This document shows, one piece after another, positions 25,443 through 34,562 of a DNA stretch of 64,000 nt. Under the pieces are notes generated by a model. That model worked only from the letters and a program-made list of their open reading frames with translations, searched no databases and had not been told where the DNA came from. The stretch's first letter is position 1, and every line of letters begins with the position of its first letter. The stretch comes from UBA8529 sp964390565. GTDB lineage: Bacteria; Bacteroidota; Bacteroidia; Bacteroidales; Tenuifilaceae. The DNA lies in NCBI GenBank assembly GCA_964390565.1, contig CAYMII010000017.1:10586-74585 (forward strand). Reading direction: 5' to 3'. A program made the position numbers and the translations under genes.

Positions 25443-26498
25443 TTATCTATTTAAAGTAGGAATGGTAACTTCAACGATATAAAGGTTATCTTGATTTTTG
25501 GTTTGAATTAAGTCATTTATCCCATAAAGCAGACTTAATCGGCGAGCTATATTTGCTAATCCAACACCAGTTCCCTTTATTGCTGTGTTCTCGGATGAGA
25601 TTGTGTTCTGTATGCTGATTTTAAGTATGCTTTGTTTTTTTTCAAATGTTGCGACAATTTCGCCTGGCTCAGATGTGGATGCAATTCCGTGTTTTATGGC
25701 ATTTTCGAATAGAGGCTGAAGAATCATCGCAGGTACTTGAAACGACATCACCTCCTCCTTGGCATTAATGGTGTAATTTAATCGTTTGCCAAAACGAACC
25801 TTTTCAATATCGAGGTACTTAATGCAGTTCGATATTTCATCGCTTATGGTTACTAGGCTTTGTGACGATTGCTTTAACGAGTAACGAAGCAAATCCGATA
25901 ACCTAATTACCATTTCTTGAGCTTTTTCCGGATTCGTCATGGTTAACGAGCTGATGGAGTTAAGGCTATTAAATAGGAAATGTGGGTTAATCTGATGTTT
26001 TAGCCAGTTTAGCTCGGCATCGCGTACAAGCGTTTTAACTTCAGCCTCACGGTTTATTTGCTCCCTAAAGTTTTGAACGTAAATTATAAGGTAGTAGATT
26101 AATCCCGATAGGATATAGTAAAATGTGCCCACTGCAAAGCGCCATGGGAGCGATGATTTAAGAAAATCTAAATAAGTTGTTTCGTTAGGAAAAATATTTT
26201 TTAGAATAAATGATGAAATAGCAACCCAAACCAAAATGCTGATTATCCCAGCAGCAATATGATTAATTGTAATATTAAGAACTTTTTGTTTCTCAAAGTC
26301 AGAATATCTTACCCAATACCAAATACCAATTGAGAACAATGCAAATGTTAGATTGAAAACTAGACTATCGGCTATTGCTATTCCTAGCGGGAAATCGTAA
26401 AAACTATAGAATGTAGTGAATTGTGCAATAATTGCTACAGTCCAGAATAGCTTAAAGGCAATTATGCCAAGCCATTTCGATAGTATTGGATTTTGCAT
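25443..26498 (-). CDS. LytS/YehU-type membrane sensor histidine kinase
   Basis: A 351-residue kinase with four predicted membrane helices in residues 10-140, then a short coiled linker. The phosphoacceptor motif is HQINPHFLFNSLNSISSL with His173. The ATPase part shows VPAMILQPLFENAIKHGI and GVGLANIARRL. It has no extracytoplasmic sensor domain of size. It forms an operon with the LytTR regulator. The gene lies 138 bases downstream of the LiaF-like gene on the same strand. Confidence 0.93.
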   Translation of the reverse strand: MQNPILSKWLGIIAFKLFWTVAIIAQFTTFYSFYDFPLGIAIADSLVFNLTFALFSIGIWYWVRYSDFEKQKVLNITINHIAAGIISILVWVAISSFILKNIFPNETTYLDFLKSSLPWRFAVGTFYYILSGLIYYLIIYVQNFREQINREAEVKTLVRDAELNWLKHQINPHFLFNSLNSISSLTMTNPEKAQEMVIRLSDLLRYSLKQSSQSLVTISDEISNCIKYLDIEKVRFGKRLNYTINAKEEVMSFQVPAMILQPLFENAIKHGIASTSEPGEIVATFEKKQSILKISIQNTISSENTAIKGTGVGLANIARRLSLLYGINDLIQTKNQDNLYIVEVTIPTLNR

Positions 26499-26636
26499 TT
26501 AACTAGTTTTGATGCTAATATACAAAGTGTGACTTGGATTTGCTTGGTTAAGTTTTAAATACAACACTATCAGGTCTTTTGGACGCTGATAGGTTGCACT
26601 TAAATTGGTTAACCAAATGGTTTTTATATAGATATT

Positions 26637-27359
26637 TTATAGATTTTTTAACTCACCACCACCGAATAGAACCAGCCCTTTGAGAACTAACTCTCTATCG
26701 AAAGATGTTTCGGAAGTGGATATGCTTTTGCGCTTATCGGCCCAGCCACCAAAAATTGCGGTTACTTCAACTCTAACCTTCCAATCGGCAGGGATTAGAA
26801 ACTTTGAACCGCCAAACATGCAGAATACATCGATATAGTTTTTGCCAGGGGCAAGTTGAGCATCGAGCATATCGAAGGTTGAGCCACCAAAGATGTTGGT
26901 AATTCTTCCACCTTTAAAGTTTTTTGATTTTACTTTTTGTTCGCTTCCACCAAAAATTGCCATATCATCAATTGAGTCATCTGAACTTACCGAATCCCTA
27001 CCCGAAAAGATATGATTTGTTTGTCCTTTTTTACGAAAGATGAAAAGCAAACCAATAACTGCTAAAACGGATGGCCAGAATAGGTGGCGGATTCTAAAAT
27101 CGAATTCGAAAGCTCTATCAGCAATAAAAAATGCTCCAATTGCGATAAGGATTATACCCGTAGTTCTCGATTCGCTTCGTGCAAGGCTTATTAAACCTAT
27201 AACGATTAGAATTAGCTGCCAGAAATACCTATGCCAGTCAATATTGATAACCTCGAAGCTATCGGCAAAAAGAAGTCCTGCAAGGGTAATTAATACTAGG
27301 CCTACAATAACTCTTTTGTCGTTATTGTTTCTAGGCTTTTGATCATTAATGTTTTCCAT
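26637..27359 (-). CDS. LiaF-like membrane protein
   Basis: A 240-residue protein with two pairs of N-terminal hydrophobic helices (RVIVGLVLITLAGLLFADSFEVI and LILIVIGLISLARS, LIAIGAFFIADRAF, LFWPSVLAVIGLLFIF). A cytoplasmic C-terminal beta-rich domain has repeating FGGSEQKVKSKNFKGG, IFGGSTFDMLDA and MFGGSKFLIP units, typical of the LiaF C-terminal domain. In Firmicutes LiaF modulates a cell-envelope stress two-component system. Here it neighbours a LytS/LytTR pair, which may be an analogous module. A shorter paralogue of its N-terminal half lies 36 bases upstream. Confidence 0.85.
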   Translation of the reverse strand: MENINDQKPRNNNDKRVIVGLVLITLAGLLFADSFEVINIDWHRYFWQLILIVIGLISLARSESRTTGIILIAIGAFFIADRAFEFDFRIRHLFWPSVLAVIGLLFIFRKKGQTNHIFSGRDSVSSDDSIDDMAIFGGSEQKVKSKNFKGGRITNIFGGSTFDMLDAQLAPGKNYIDVFCMFGGSKFLIPADWKVRVEVTAIFGGWADKRKSISTSETSFDRELVLKGLVLFGGGELKNL

Positions 27360-27395
27360 GGTTTTTATTATTTATTGATTTATTTTCGATTTTAA

Positions 27396-27764
27396 TTATT
27401 TCTCTCTACCTGAGAATAGGTGTTGATTCTTTTCTCTTACTATTAGCAATACTCCAATTACTGCTAAAATTGCTGGCCAAAATAGGTGATGAAAACCATA
27501 TGAGTGACTCATAATTTTAGCTGCTAGAAAAAAAGCACCAACCGAAATTAATACAATTCCTGTAGTATTCGATTCTTTTCTGGTTAAAACTATTAATCCG
27601 ATAAAGATTAGCAACGATGGCCAAGTGAAAACGTAATGTTCCCAATGCCAAGGTAGGAAGTCAAAATTGTCAGCAAAAATTAAGGCTGCAATTACAAGAA
27701 GCACGATACCTATAACAACTCTTTTATTGTCTTTTTTAGGTGTTTGTTCATGAATTAGTTCCAT
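27396..27764 (-). CDS. Small LiaF-N-terminal-like membrane protein (DUF5668 type)
   Basis: A 122-residue protein with four hydrophobic helices, aligned along its length with the N-terminal half of the next gene (MELIHEQTPKKDNKRVVIGI versus MENINDQKPRNNNDKRVIVG). It lacks the beta-rich C-terminal domain. The start is set at 27764 because it aligns with the paralogue and because the -7 element at 27789-27796 lies inside the longer reading frame, which begins at 27791. The pair probably arose by duplication and is cotranscribed. Confidence 0.82.
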   Translation of the reverse strand: MELIHEQTPKKDNKRVVIGIVLLVIAALIFADNFDFLPWHWEHYVFTWPSLLIFIGLIVLTRKESNTTGIVLISVGAFFLAAKIMSHSYGFHHLFWPAILAVIGVLLIVREKNQHLFSGREK

Positions 27765-27788
27765 AGTATTTTGTATTTTTTTATGATA

Positions 27789-27796
27789 CAAAACTA
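27789..27796 (-). promoter_or_regulatory. -7 element (TAGTTTTG) of the LiaF-like operon
   Basis: The minus strand reads TAGTTTTG, a full TAnnTTTG match, 24 bases upstream of the ATG chosen at 27764. A -33 element is not clear. Confidence 0.45.
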
Positions 27797-27895
27797 ATTC
27801 AACCCTATTGCAGAATAAAGTTCAAATAGGTGAATGGGGGATAATGGTCGGTGAAAAGGAGTAGACAGTAGACGGTAGGCCGAAGGAGCTACAAA

Positions 27896-28981
27896 CTACT
27901 CTTTATTACGAGATGCATAATGCTTTGAATTGCCATGCTCGCCATAGCCAATCTCATATCCTGTTAGATGAACCCTTGCCTCAAGACATTTTTTGCAATC
28001 ATCGGCAGCATCATCGGTGCAGGGTTTATTATCGTAAAGCTTATAGTCGTTACGATAGTAGCCAGGGGTTATGTTTGGCATGATAATATTAGCCCCACAC
28101 TTAACAGCTTTCTCTCTTCCAAGCGGATCAATGGCTTGCAACGCAGTTGGTGCTGCAATATTGATATCCTTCATAAGAATACGAAGAATTGCAGTCATCT
28201 TTAGAGCAAGGTTAAAGCGCTCCTCCTGTGGAATGAGCATATCCTTAAATTCGTATAAAGGTGTATCAGGATGTTCAACGTAAGGACCCATACCAACCAT
28301 ATCAACATCAAATTCTTGCATCCAGAGTAGATCGTTTGCTAGATGCTCGAGGTTTTGAAAAGGTAACCCAATCATAACGCCGGTTCCCACTTGATAGCCA
28401 ATTTTTCTAAGCGATTTTAGGCAGTTTAAACGAGTCTCAAAATCGTGATTCTTATCGTTTGGGTGAAGCTTGTAGTACAAATCTTTTGTTGAACTCTCAA
28501 TTCTTAGCAGATATCTTATACCACCCTTGTTAAACCATCGTTGGTAGGTTTCATCCGATTGCTCGCCAAGCGAAAGTGTAATGCCAAGCTCGTTATTAGT
28601 TGCAAGGTTAATTTTATCAAGAAGACTTTCGATTCTTTCGGTAAAGTTTTTGGTATTTACTTCGCCAGTTTGAATGGCGATACTGCCATATTTATTCTCC
28701 CAAGCAAACTTAGCCGATTCAAGAACTTCTTCATCGGATAAGTTATATCTTTTAACATTTGCATTGCCAACTCTAATACCACAATAATTACAATTCTTTT
28801 GGCAAAGGTTCGACATCTCTATCAGCCCACGGAAATAAACTTTTTGACCTAAATACTTCTCCCTAACTTCAGCCGCTTTAGCGTAAAGTTTGTTTCTATC
28901 TTCAACATTTGTCGATAGCAGGTAAATTATCTCTTCTTTACTAAAAGTCTCTTTTGCAAGTATCGAATTAATGGCACTCAT
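27896..28981 (-). CDS. hydE: [FeFe]-hydrogenase H-cluster radical SAM maturase HydE
   Basis: A 361-residue radical SAM enzyme that acts on the HydG-derived iron synthon during H-cluster assembly. The SAM cluster motif is LCQKNCNYCGIRVGN. Other family segments are SIAIQTGEVN, GGIRYLLRIESS, GLPFQNLEHLANDL and MVGMGPYVEHPDTPL. The C-terminus has CTDDAADDCKKC, which may hold an accessory cluster found in some HydE. It stands alone, away from hydG, divergent to the acyl-CoA synthetase gene. Confidence 0.95.
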   Translation of the reverse strand: MSAINSILAKETFSKEEIIYLLSTNVEDRNKLYAKAAEVREKYLGQKVYFRGLIEMSNLCQKNCNYCGIRVGNANVKRYNLSDEEVLESAKFAWENKYGSIAIQTGEVNTKNFTERIESLLDKINLATNNELGITLSLGEQSDETYQRWFNKGGIRYLLRIESSTKDLYYKLHPNDKNHDFETRLNCLKSLRKIGYQVGTGVMIGLPFQNLEHLANDLLWMQEFDVDMVGMGPYVEHPDTPLYEFKDMLIPQEERFNLALKMTAILRILMKDINIAAPTALQAIDPLGREKAVKCGANIIMPNITPGYYRNDYKLYDNKPCTDDAADDCKKCLEARVHLTGYEIGYGEHGNSKHYASRNKE

Positions 28982-28999
28982 TAGCTAAAATTTTGTTTT

Positions 29000-29007
29000 C
29001 AAATATA
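29000..29007 (-). promoter_or_regulatory. -7 element (TATATTTG) of hydE
   Basis: The minus strand reads TATATTTG, a full -7 match, 19 bases before the hydE ATG. The -33 region is weak. Confidence 0.45.
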
Positions 29008-29131
29008 CGATATCTAAACCCAGTTAAAAGGCGATGGTTCATTTTAAATATTAAAAAGAGTTAATAGTTAGTAGCCGATAGTCTATGGTCAATGGCCAAT
29101 AACATATTAACCAATAACTAATAACTCAATG

Positions 29132-29162
29132 TTGTATAATTCTATAAATTGCCTTAGGTTTG
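29132..29162 (+). promoter_or_regulatory. Promoter of acyl-CoA synthetase gene
   Basis: TTG at 29132-29134 and TAGGTTTG at 29155-29162 are 20 bases apart, a good Bacteroidetes promoter. It places the transcription start after the in-frame TTG at 29160 and so supports the ATG at 29199. Confidence 0.6.
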
Positions 29163-29198
29163 CAATCGTTTTCTAAAAAGCATAAAAAATATATAATT

Positions 29199-31259
29199 AT
29201 GATAAATCAGCAGCTATTAAACCCAAGAAGTATCGTTGTTGTAGGAGGTTCTGACGACATCCAAAAACCGGGTGGGAAAATCCTAAAAAACTTAATCGAT
29301 AATAAATTTAAGGGTAACCTTTATGTCGTAAATCCTAAATTGGATAACGTTCAGGGAGTTCAATCTTTCCGCGACGTAAAGGATTTGCCACAGGTTGATT
29401 TAGCAATACTTGCCATTGCTGCTAAGTTTTGTCCCGATACAGTTGATATACTTGCAAAGCAAAAAGAAACAAGGGCTTTTATTATTCTATCTGCTGGATT
29501 TCATGAGGAGAGCGAAGAGGGTGCAAAATTGGAGCATCAGATTGTTGAAACAATAAATTCGGTTGGTGGTAGTTTAATTGGACCAAATTGTATAGGTGTT
29601 CTTAATCCTAACTATGCTGGGGTATTTACCACACCAATTCCAAAGCTCGATCCTAAAGGGGTTGATTTTATATCAGGTTCAGGTGCTACCGCTGTGTTTA
29701 TCATGGAGGCTGGAATGCCTAAGGGTTTAACCTTTGCAAGCGTTTACTCTGTTGGCAATAGCGCACAGATGGGTGTTGAGGATATCCTTAAATATATGGA
29801 TGAGTCATTCGATCCTGAAACTAGTTCAAGAGTTAAGCTATTATATGTTGAGAGCGTTAATAAGCCCGATTTAATTCTTAAGCACGCTTCATCACTGATT
29901 CGTAAAGGTTGTAGAATTGCTGCAATTAAAGCTGGCAGCTCATCTGCTGGTAGTCGTGCTGCAAGTTCGCATACAGGTGCTTTGGCAAGTAGCGATGTTG
30001 CTGTTGATGCGCTTTTCCGCAAAGCAGGAATTGTTCGTTGTAGCGGACGCGAGGAGCTAACTACCGTAGCATCAATATTTATGCATCCTGAATTAAAAGG
30101 TAAAAACATTGCTGTTATTACCCATGCTGGTGGCCCTGCCGTTATGCTTACCGATTCACTATCTAATAATGGTCTAGAGGTTCCATCTATCGATGGCCCA
30201 AAGGCCAAAGAATTACTTGAAAAGCTATTTGCTGGTTCATCGGTTGCAAATCCAATCGATTTTCTAGCAACAGGAACTGCTGAACAGCTTGGTCACATAA
30301 TCGATGCTTGCGAAAAGGATTTTTCGCATATCGATGCAATGGCTGTAATATTTGGTAGCCCCGGTCTTTTCCCTGTATATGATGTCTACGATTTGCTTGA
30401 TCAAAAGATGAAGCAGTGTAAGAAACCTATCTTCCCTATATTACCTTCAATTATCAATGTAAAAGGGGAGATTGATCATTTCATTGCAAAGGGTCGCATC
30501 AACTTCCCCGATGAGGTGGTTTTCGGAAATGCGCTATCAAAAATTTATCATACTCCAAAGCCTGAGAATACATCTGCAGGATTACCTACAATTGATTTTA
30601 AGAAGGTTCGCCAAGTTATTGACAATGCCCAAAATGGATATCTAAGTCCAAATGAATTGCAATCATTATTAGATGCCGCAGGCATAAATAGGGCAGGAGA
30701 GGCTGTTGTTAATACCCAAACCGATGCTGTAAAAGCAGCTGAAAAGTTAGGTTTCCCTGTTGTAATGAAGGTTGTAGGTCCCGTTCACAAATCGGATGTG
30801 GGTGGTGTTGTCCTAAATGTAAAGGATTCCGAAAAGGTAGCTCAGGAATTCGATAGAATGATCAAGATAAAGGATACGACAGCAATCCTTATTCAGCCAA
30901 TGCTTTCGGGTGTTGAACTCTTTATCGGAGCAAAACGCGAGGATAAGTTTGGGCATATGGTTCTTTGTGGTTTAGGCGGAATTTTCATCGAAGTATTAAA
31001 AGATGTGAATGCTGGCTTAGCCCCTCTTACTCATAACGAGGCAAAAGATATGATTGCCCGTTTAAAGGGGAATAAAATCCTTAAAGGTGTACGTGGACAA
31101 GAGCCAGTTAACGAGGAGATGTTTGCCGAGATGGTGGTTCGTGTTTCAGCATTAGTAACTGCTGCTCCTGAGATTTTTGAGATGGATATCAACCCACTTC
31201 TAGGTCGTAAGGATAAGGTTGTAGCCGTTGATGCTCGAATTAGGATTGAGAAGGAGTAA
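29199..31259 (+). CDS. ADP-forming acyl-CoA synthetase, fused alpha and beta subunits
   Basis: A 686-residue NDP-forming acyl-CoA (acetyl-CoA) synthetase. The N-terminal CoA-binding and ligase parts show LLNPRSIVVVGGSDD, VGGSLIGPNCIGVLNP and FISGSGATAVFIMEAG. The phosphohistidine loop is in SRAASSHTGALASSD. The C-terminal ATP-grasp domain shows AGINRAGEAVVN, GFPVVMKVVGPVHKSDVGGVVLNV and FEMDINPLLG. It converts acyl-CoA, ADP and phosphate to acid, CoA and ATP, an energy-saving step in amino-acid fermentation. The ATG at 29199 is chosen over an upstream TTG that overlaps the promoter. The oxidoreductase that would supply acyl-CoA is 3.3 kb downstream. Confidence 0.92.
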   Translation: MINQQLLNPRSIVVVGGSDDIQKPGGKILKNLIDNKFKGNLYVVNPKLDNVQGVQSFRDVKDLPQVDLAILAIAAKFCPDTVDILAKQKETRAFIILSAGFHEESEEGAKLEHQIVETINSVGGSLIGPNCIGVLNPNYAGVFTTPIPKLDPKGVDFISGSGATAVFIMEAGMPKGLTFASVYSVGNSAQMGVEDILKYMDESFDPETSSRVKLLYVESVNKPDLILKHASSLIRKGCRIAAIKAGSSSAGSRAASSHTGALASSDVAVDALFRKAGIVRCSGREELTTVASIFMHPELKGKNIAVITHAGGPAVMLTDSLSNNGLEVPSIDGPKAKELLEKLFAGSSVANPIDFLATGTAEQLGHIIDACEKDFSHIDAMAVIFGSPGLFPVYDVYDLLDQKMKQCKKPIFPILPSIINVKGEIDHFIAKGRINFPDEVVFGNALSKIYHTPKPENTSAGLPTIDFKKVRQVIDNAQNGYLSPNELQSLLDAAGINRAGEAVVNTQTDAVKAAEKLGFPVVMKVVGPVHKSDVGGVVLNVKDSEKVAQEFDRMIKIKDTTAILIQPMLSGVELFIGAKREDKFGHMVLCGLGGIFIEVLKDVNAGLAPLTHNEAKDMIARLKGNKILKGVRGQEPVNEEMFAEMVVRVSALVTAAPEIFEMDINPLLGRKDKVVAVDARIRIEKE

Positions 31260-31354
31260 GTAAGTTTATAAGTATACAAGTTGATATGCTGACAAGTAAT
31301 TTATCATCAATGTTTACTGTCAACTAGCAACTGTCAACTAACAACTAATAAAAT

Positions 31355-31504
31355 ATGTCACTAAAGGAAAGTTGGAAAAAGTTAAGTACAACAGAGAAGG
31401 TATTTTTGGGTGTAATTCTTATTTTAATTATTGCTGTTGCAGCCAATTGGGATAAGATATCAAAAGAGATGGCTAGTGGATCTGAACGATATTTTGGGAA
31501 ATAG
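31355..31504 (+). CDS. 49-residue single-pass membrane protein
   Basis: A short frame starting MSLKESWKKLSTTEKV with one hydrophobic helix (VFLGVILILIIAVAAN) and a charged tail (WDKISKEMASGSERYFGK). It lies between the acyl-CoA synthetase and the Mpv17-like gene on the same strand, 33 bases before the latter. Composition is coding-like, but I recognise no family. It may be a small partner of the membrane protein downstream. Confidence 0.6.
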   Translation: MSLKESWKKLSTTEKVFLGVILILIIAVAANWDKISKEMASGSERYFGK

Positions 31505-31537
31505 AGTTTTGTTTCTAAATTGATAAAAAAGTTGATA

Positions 31538-32236
31538 ATGAAAAGGTCAGATTTGTTTGTGATTGCCGGAAGTATTCTATTCTTACTTCCATTCTTCGTA
31601 TCATCAAACGTTTATGGGTATTACAACACGTTCAATGCAGAGCATGGAATGATTATGAGCTTCGTTAAGTTTGCAGTACTTGCAACCTTTGGCGAGGCAA
31701 TTGGCCTAAGAATTAGAACAGGTAATTACAACCAGAAAGGGTTTGGCCTTATACCAAGAGCAATAGTTTGGGGATTTCTTGGGTTAACTATTAAGCTTGC
31801 TTTTGTTATTTTTGGAGCAGGAACACCTGCTTTCCTTAAATACCTTGGATTAGTTGATGCCCCAACTGCAATGCAGTCTGCAACAATAACCTCTCTTAAA
31901 GTGCTAGTAGCGTTTTCAATAAGCGCGACCATGAATATCATTTATGCTCCAATCATGATGACTTTCCACAAAATTACTGATACGCATATCACAAATAATG
32001 GTGGAACAATTGCTGGGCTTTTCAAACCAATTAAGTTTGGCGAGATATTTTCGAATATAAACTGGAATGTGCAGTGGAACTTCGTTTTTAAGAAAACCAT
32101 TCCATTCTTCTGGATTCCTGCACACACGATTACATTCCTATTACCTGCCGATTTTCAAGTTTTATTTGCTGCATTACTAGGAATAGTTTTAGGTGTTTTA
32201 ATGGCAATTGCTAGTCAAAAAAGCATTAAACAATAA
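31538..32236 (+). CDS. Multi-pass membrane protein, possibly Mpv17/PMP22-like
   Basis: A 232-residue protein with four to five hydrophobic helices (FVIAGSILFLLPFFVSS, AIVWGFLGLTIKLAFVIFGAG, VLVAFSISATMNIIYAPIMM, FQVLFAALLGIVLGVLMAIA). The segment NINWNVQWNFVFKKTIPFFWIPAHTITF resembles the conserved C-terminal part of Mpv17-type proteins. That assignment is tentative. The ATG at 31538 is preferred to a TTG at 31520. It is followed 61 bases later by the flavodoxin gene. Confidence 0.65.
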   Translation: MKRSDLFVIAGSILFLLPFFVSSNVYGYYNTFNAEHGMIMSFVKFAVLATFGEAIGLRIRTGNYNQKGFGLIPRAIVWGFLGLTIKLAFVIFGAGTPAFLKYLGLVDAPTAMQSATITSLKVLVAFSISATMNIIYAPIMMTFHKITDTHITNNGGTIAGLFKPIKFGEIFSNINWNVQWNFVFKKTIPFFWIPAHTITFLLPADFQVLFAALLGIVLGVLMAIASQKSIKQ

Positions 32237-32246
32237 TTAAGTTTGG

Positions 32247-32270
32247 TTGTTTAGTTTAAAGATTAAACAA
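32247..32270. promoter_or_regulatory. Inverted repeat upstream of flavodoxin gene
   Basis: TTGTTTA (32247-32253) and TAAACAA (32264-32270) are perfect 7-base arms 10 bases apart, 27 bases before the flavodoxin ATG. The spacing excludes a Rex site. A regulator is not known. Confidence 0.3.
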
Positions 32271-32297
32271 AACTGATAAACTAAACACACTCTTAAT

Positions 32298-32819
32298 ATG
32301 AAAAAGGTAGGAATATTCTATGGTCCAACTGGTGGATCGACTGAAAAGGTTGCAAAGCTTATTCAAAAGAAACTAGGTTCTGAGAATGCTGACATCAAGC
32401 CTATCATTGGCTTAAAAGCAGTTGATTTAGATAAATACGAGAACATTATTATGGGATGTTCAACCATTGGGGGCGAGACTTGGAACTCGGCTCACGCTAA
32501 ACCAGATTGGGATATTTTCAAGCCTGAACTCGAAAAAATTAATTATTCAGGAAAAACCTTTGCACTATTTGGGTTAGGTGATAATATCAGCTATCCACGC
32601 CATTTTGTTGATAATATGGGGATTGTTGGCAAAGTATTGCTTTCGAAGAAAGCAAAGGTTGTTGGACAAACCAGCAAGGATGATTACGAATTTATCGACT
32701 CTGAAGCTCTGATTGACAATAAGTTTATTGGTCTACCTATAAACGAGGACTTCGATTTTGATAAAACTGATGAGCGGGTCGAAAAATGGCTTCAGTCTAT
32801 TAAGCAGAATTTCAACTAA
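32298..32819 (+). CDS. fldA: Flavodoxin, FldA type
   Basis: A 173-residue long-chain flavodoxin. The FMN phosphate loop is YGPTGGSTEKVAKLI, where classic members have T/S-x-T-G-x-T. The isoalloxazine loops are CSTIGGETWNSAHAKPDWD and LFGLGDNISYPRHFVDNMG. It can replace ferredoxin as a low-potential carrier when iron is scarce, and could serve the nearby oxidoreductase and hydrogenase. A strong terminator follows. Confidence 0.92.
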   Translation: MKKVGIFYGPTGGSTEKVAKLIQKKLGSENADIKPIIGLKAVDLDKYENIIMGCSTIGGETWNSAHAKPDWDIFKPELEKINYSGKTFALFGLGDNISYPRHFVDNMGIVGKVLLSKKAKVVGQTSKDDYEFIDSEALIDNKFIGLPINEDFDFDKTDERVEKWLQSIKQNFN

Positions 32820-32840
32820 ATAAGCATAGCATCTTCTCAT

Positions 32841-32865
32841 AAAGCCGGTTCTTCCGGCTTTTTTT
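32841..32865 (+). terminator. Intrinsic terminator after flavodoxin gene
   Basis: AAAGCCGG and CCGGCTTT form an 8-bp stem around TTCTT, followed by a T run. Confidence 0.88.
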
Positions 32866-33189
32866 ATTCCTTTTTGTGATTAGAAGTTGAACAATTTATT
32901 AACTAATTATTTTCTGTTTATCAGCATTTTAGAATCGTGAATATCGAGATTTGGTAGCTTTATGTTTCATTTTGTAAGTTATAACGATGCTTTAATGTTA
33001 AACTGATTCTAAATATTAAATTATTCATAACAAATTGTTATAAAAAAGACATAGATCACTTTTAAATAATAAAAACATTTCTTAAACTTGTAACCTCTAA
33101 TATTAGGTTGTTTAGTGGATTTGATTTGACATTAAAAATCTGATATTGAGTGTTTTAAAGAGTAGTACGAACCAACTTAAAATTACACC
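32866..33189. other. AT-rich gene-free region with a 15-base palindrome
   Basis: No gene is seen in these 324 bases. A near-perfect palindrome, ATAACAAATTGTTAT, is at 33027-33041 and could be an operator for the aminotransferase-oxidoreductase operon that starts at 33190. I could not assign a promoter with confidence; TATGTTTC at 32961-32968 is the nearest -7-like sequence. Confidence 0.4.
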
Positions 33190-34509
33190 ATGAAGAATAC
33201 ACCTATCCCTTATGATGTTGTTAAGCAAAAAATTGCTGACTCTGGCCTTCAAAAAGTTGGTCGTTCTACCATTCGTGAGATTGTTCGTTTAGTGAACGAG
33301 ATTGAGGCTGCAACCGGAATGAAATATATCCGCATGGAGATGGGTGTTCCTGGCATCGAGCCAAATAGTGTTGGTATCGAAGCCGAAATTCAGGCTTTAA
33401 GAAGCGGTGTTGCTTCAAAATACCCAATGATTGATGGTGTTCCTGCTCTTAAAAAAGAGATTTCACGCTTTGTAAAGAATTTTATCAATATAGATGTTGA
33501 AGAGAAAAGTTGTATTCCTACCGTAGGCTCTATGCAAGGTGGAATGGCTTCTTTCCTTTTAACTAATAGATGTTTTAAAGAGAAGGATACAGTCCTTTTT
33601 ATCGACCCAGGATTTCCAGTACAGAAGTTGCAGCTTAAAGTGCTTGGAATGAAGTATGAAACATTTGATGTATACAATTACCGAGGCGATAAGCTTAAAG
33701 CAAAATTGGAGTCATATTTAGAGAAGGGAAATATTTCAACTATTCTATATTCTAACCCAAATAATCCATCATGGATTTGCTTTACCGAAAAGGAATTGCA
33801 GATTATTGGTGAGTTGGCAAATAAGCATGATGTAATTGTAATTGAAGATCTTGCTTACTTTGCAATGGATTTCAGAAAAGACCTTTCTAAACCAGGCGTT
33901 GCGCCATATCAGCTAACAGTTGCTAATTATACCAAGAACTGGATTATGCTTATTTCCAGCTCAAAGGCATTCTCGTACGCTGGTCAGCGTATTGGTTGTA
34001 TGGTAATCAGCAATGAGCTTTACAAACGTCGTTTCCCCGATTTAAAACGCTTTTTCTCATCCGATGAGTTTGGCTACGCCATGCTTTATGGTGCAGTTTA
34101 CTCACTTTCATCAGGAACAACTCATTCGGCTCAGTACGGTTTAGCGGCATTGCTAAAAGCTGCCAACGATGGTACTTTCGATTTTGTTGAATCGGTTCGT
34201 GAGTATGGTGAAAAGGCTAAAATAATGAAGAAACTATTTGTTGAAAATGGTTTCCAAATCGTTTACAATATGGATGAGGATAAACCTCTTGCCGATGGTT
34301 TCTACTTCACCATTTCATATCCAGGATTTAGCGGCGAGGATTTGATTGATGAGCTCGTTTTCTACGGAATTAGTGCAATATCATTGTCAATTACAGGTAG
34401 CGAAAGAACCGAAGGGTTGCGAGCATGCGTATCGCAAGTTCAGCGTTCGCAATTTGCCGATTTAGAGGCAAGATTGAAACAGTTCCATCTCGATCATCCA
34501 ATAAAATAG
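33190..34509 (+). CDS. PLP-dependent class I/II aminotransferase
   Basis: A 439-residue fold-type I aminotransferase. The PLP-binding region shows YSNPNNPSWICFTEKEL and VIEDLAYFAMDF, and the Schiff-base Lys is in ISSSKAFSYAGQRIG. It heads the operon of the 2-oxoacid:ferredoxin oxidoreductase, with 53 bases to the first subunit gene. Inferred role: transamination of an amino acid to the 2-oxoacid that the downstream complex oxidises. The amino-acid specificity cannot be read from sequence. Confidence 0.9.
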   Translation: MKNTPIPYDVVKQKIADSGLQKVGRSTIREIVRLVNEIEAATGMKYIRMEMGVPGIEPNSVGIEAEIQALRSGVASKYPMIDGVPALKKEISRFVKNFINIDVEEKSCIPTVGSMQGGMASFLLTNRCFKEKDTVLFIDPGFPVQKLQLKVLGMKYETFDVYNYRGDKLKAKLESYLEKGNISTILYSNPNNPSWICFTEKELQIIGELANKHDVIVIEDLAYFAMDFRKDLSKPGVAPYQLTVANYTKNWIMLISSSKAFSYAGQRIGCMVISNELYKRRFPDLKRFFSSDEFGYAMLYGAVYSLSSGTTHSAQYGLAALLKAANDGTFDFVESVREYGEKAKIMKKLFVENGFQIVYNMDEDKPLADGFYFTISYPGFSGEDLIDELVFYGISAISLSITGSERTEGLRACVSQVQRSQFADLEARLKQFHLDHPIK

Positions 34510-34562
34510 GGTTAAACAGAATCAGATAAAGGAAGTCAAATAAACACTCAAAATAACTCACT

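Noticed and set aside
29160..29198. Longer N-terminus for the acyl-CoA synthetase from TTG at 29160
   Set aside because: The -7 element overlaps this TTG, and family similarity begins at the ATG at 29199.
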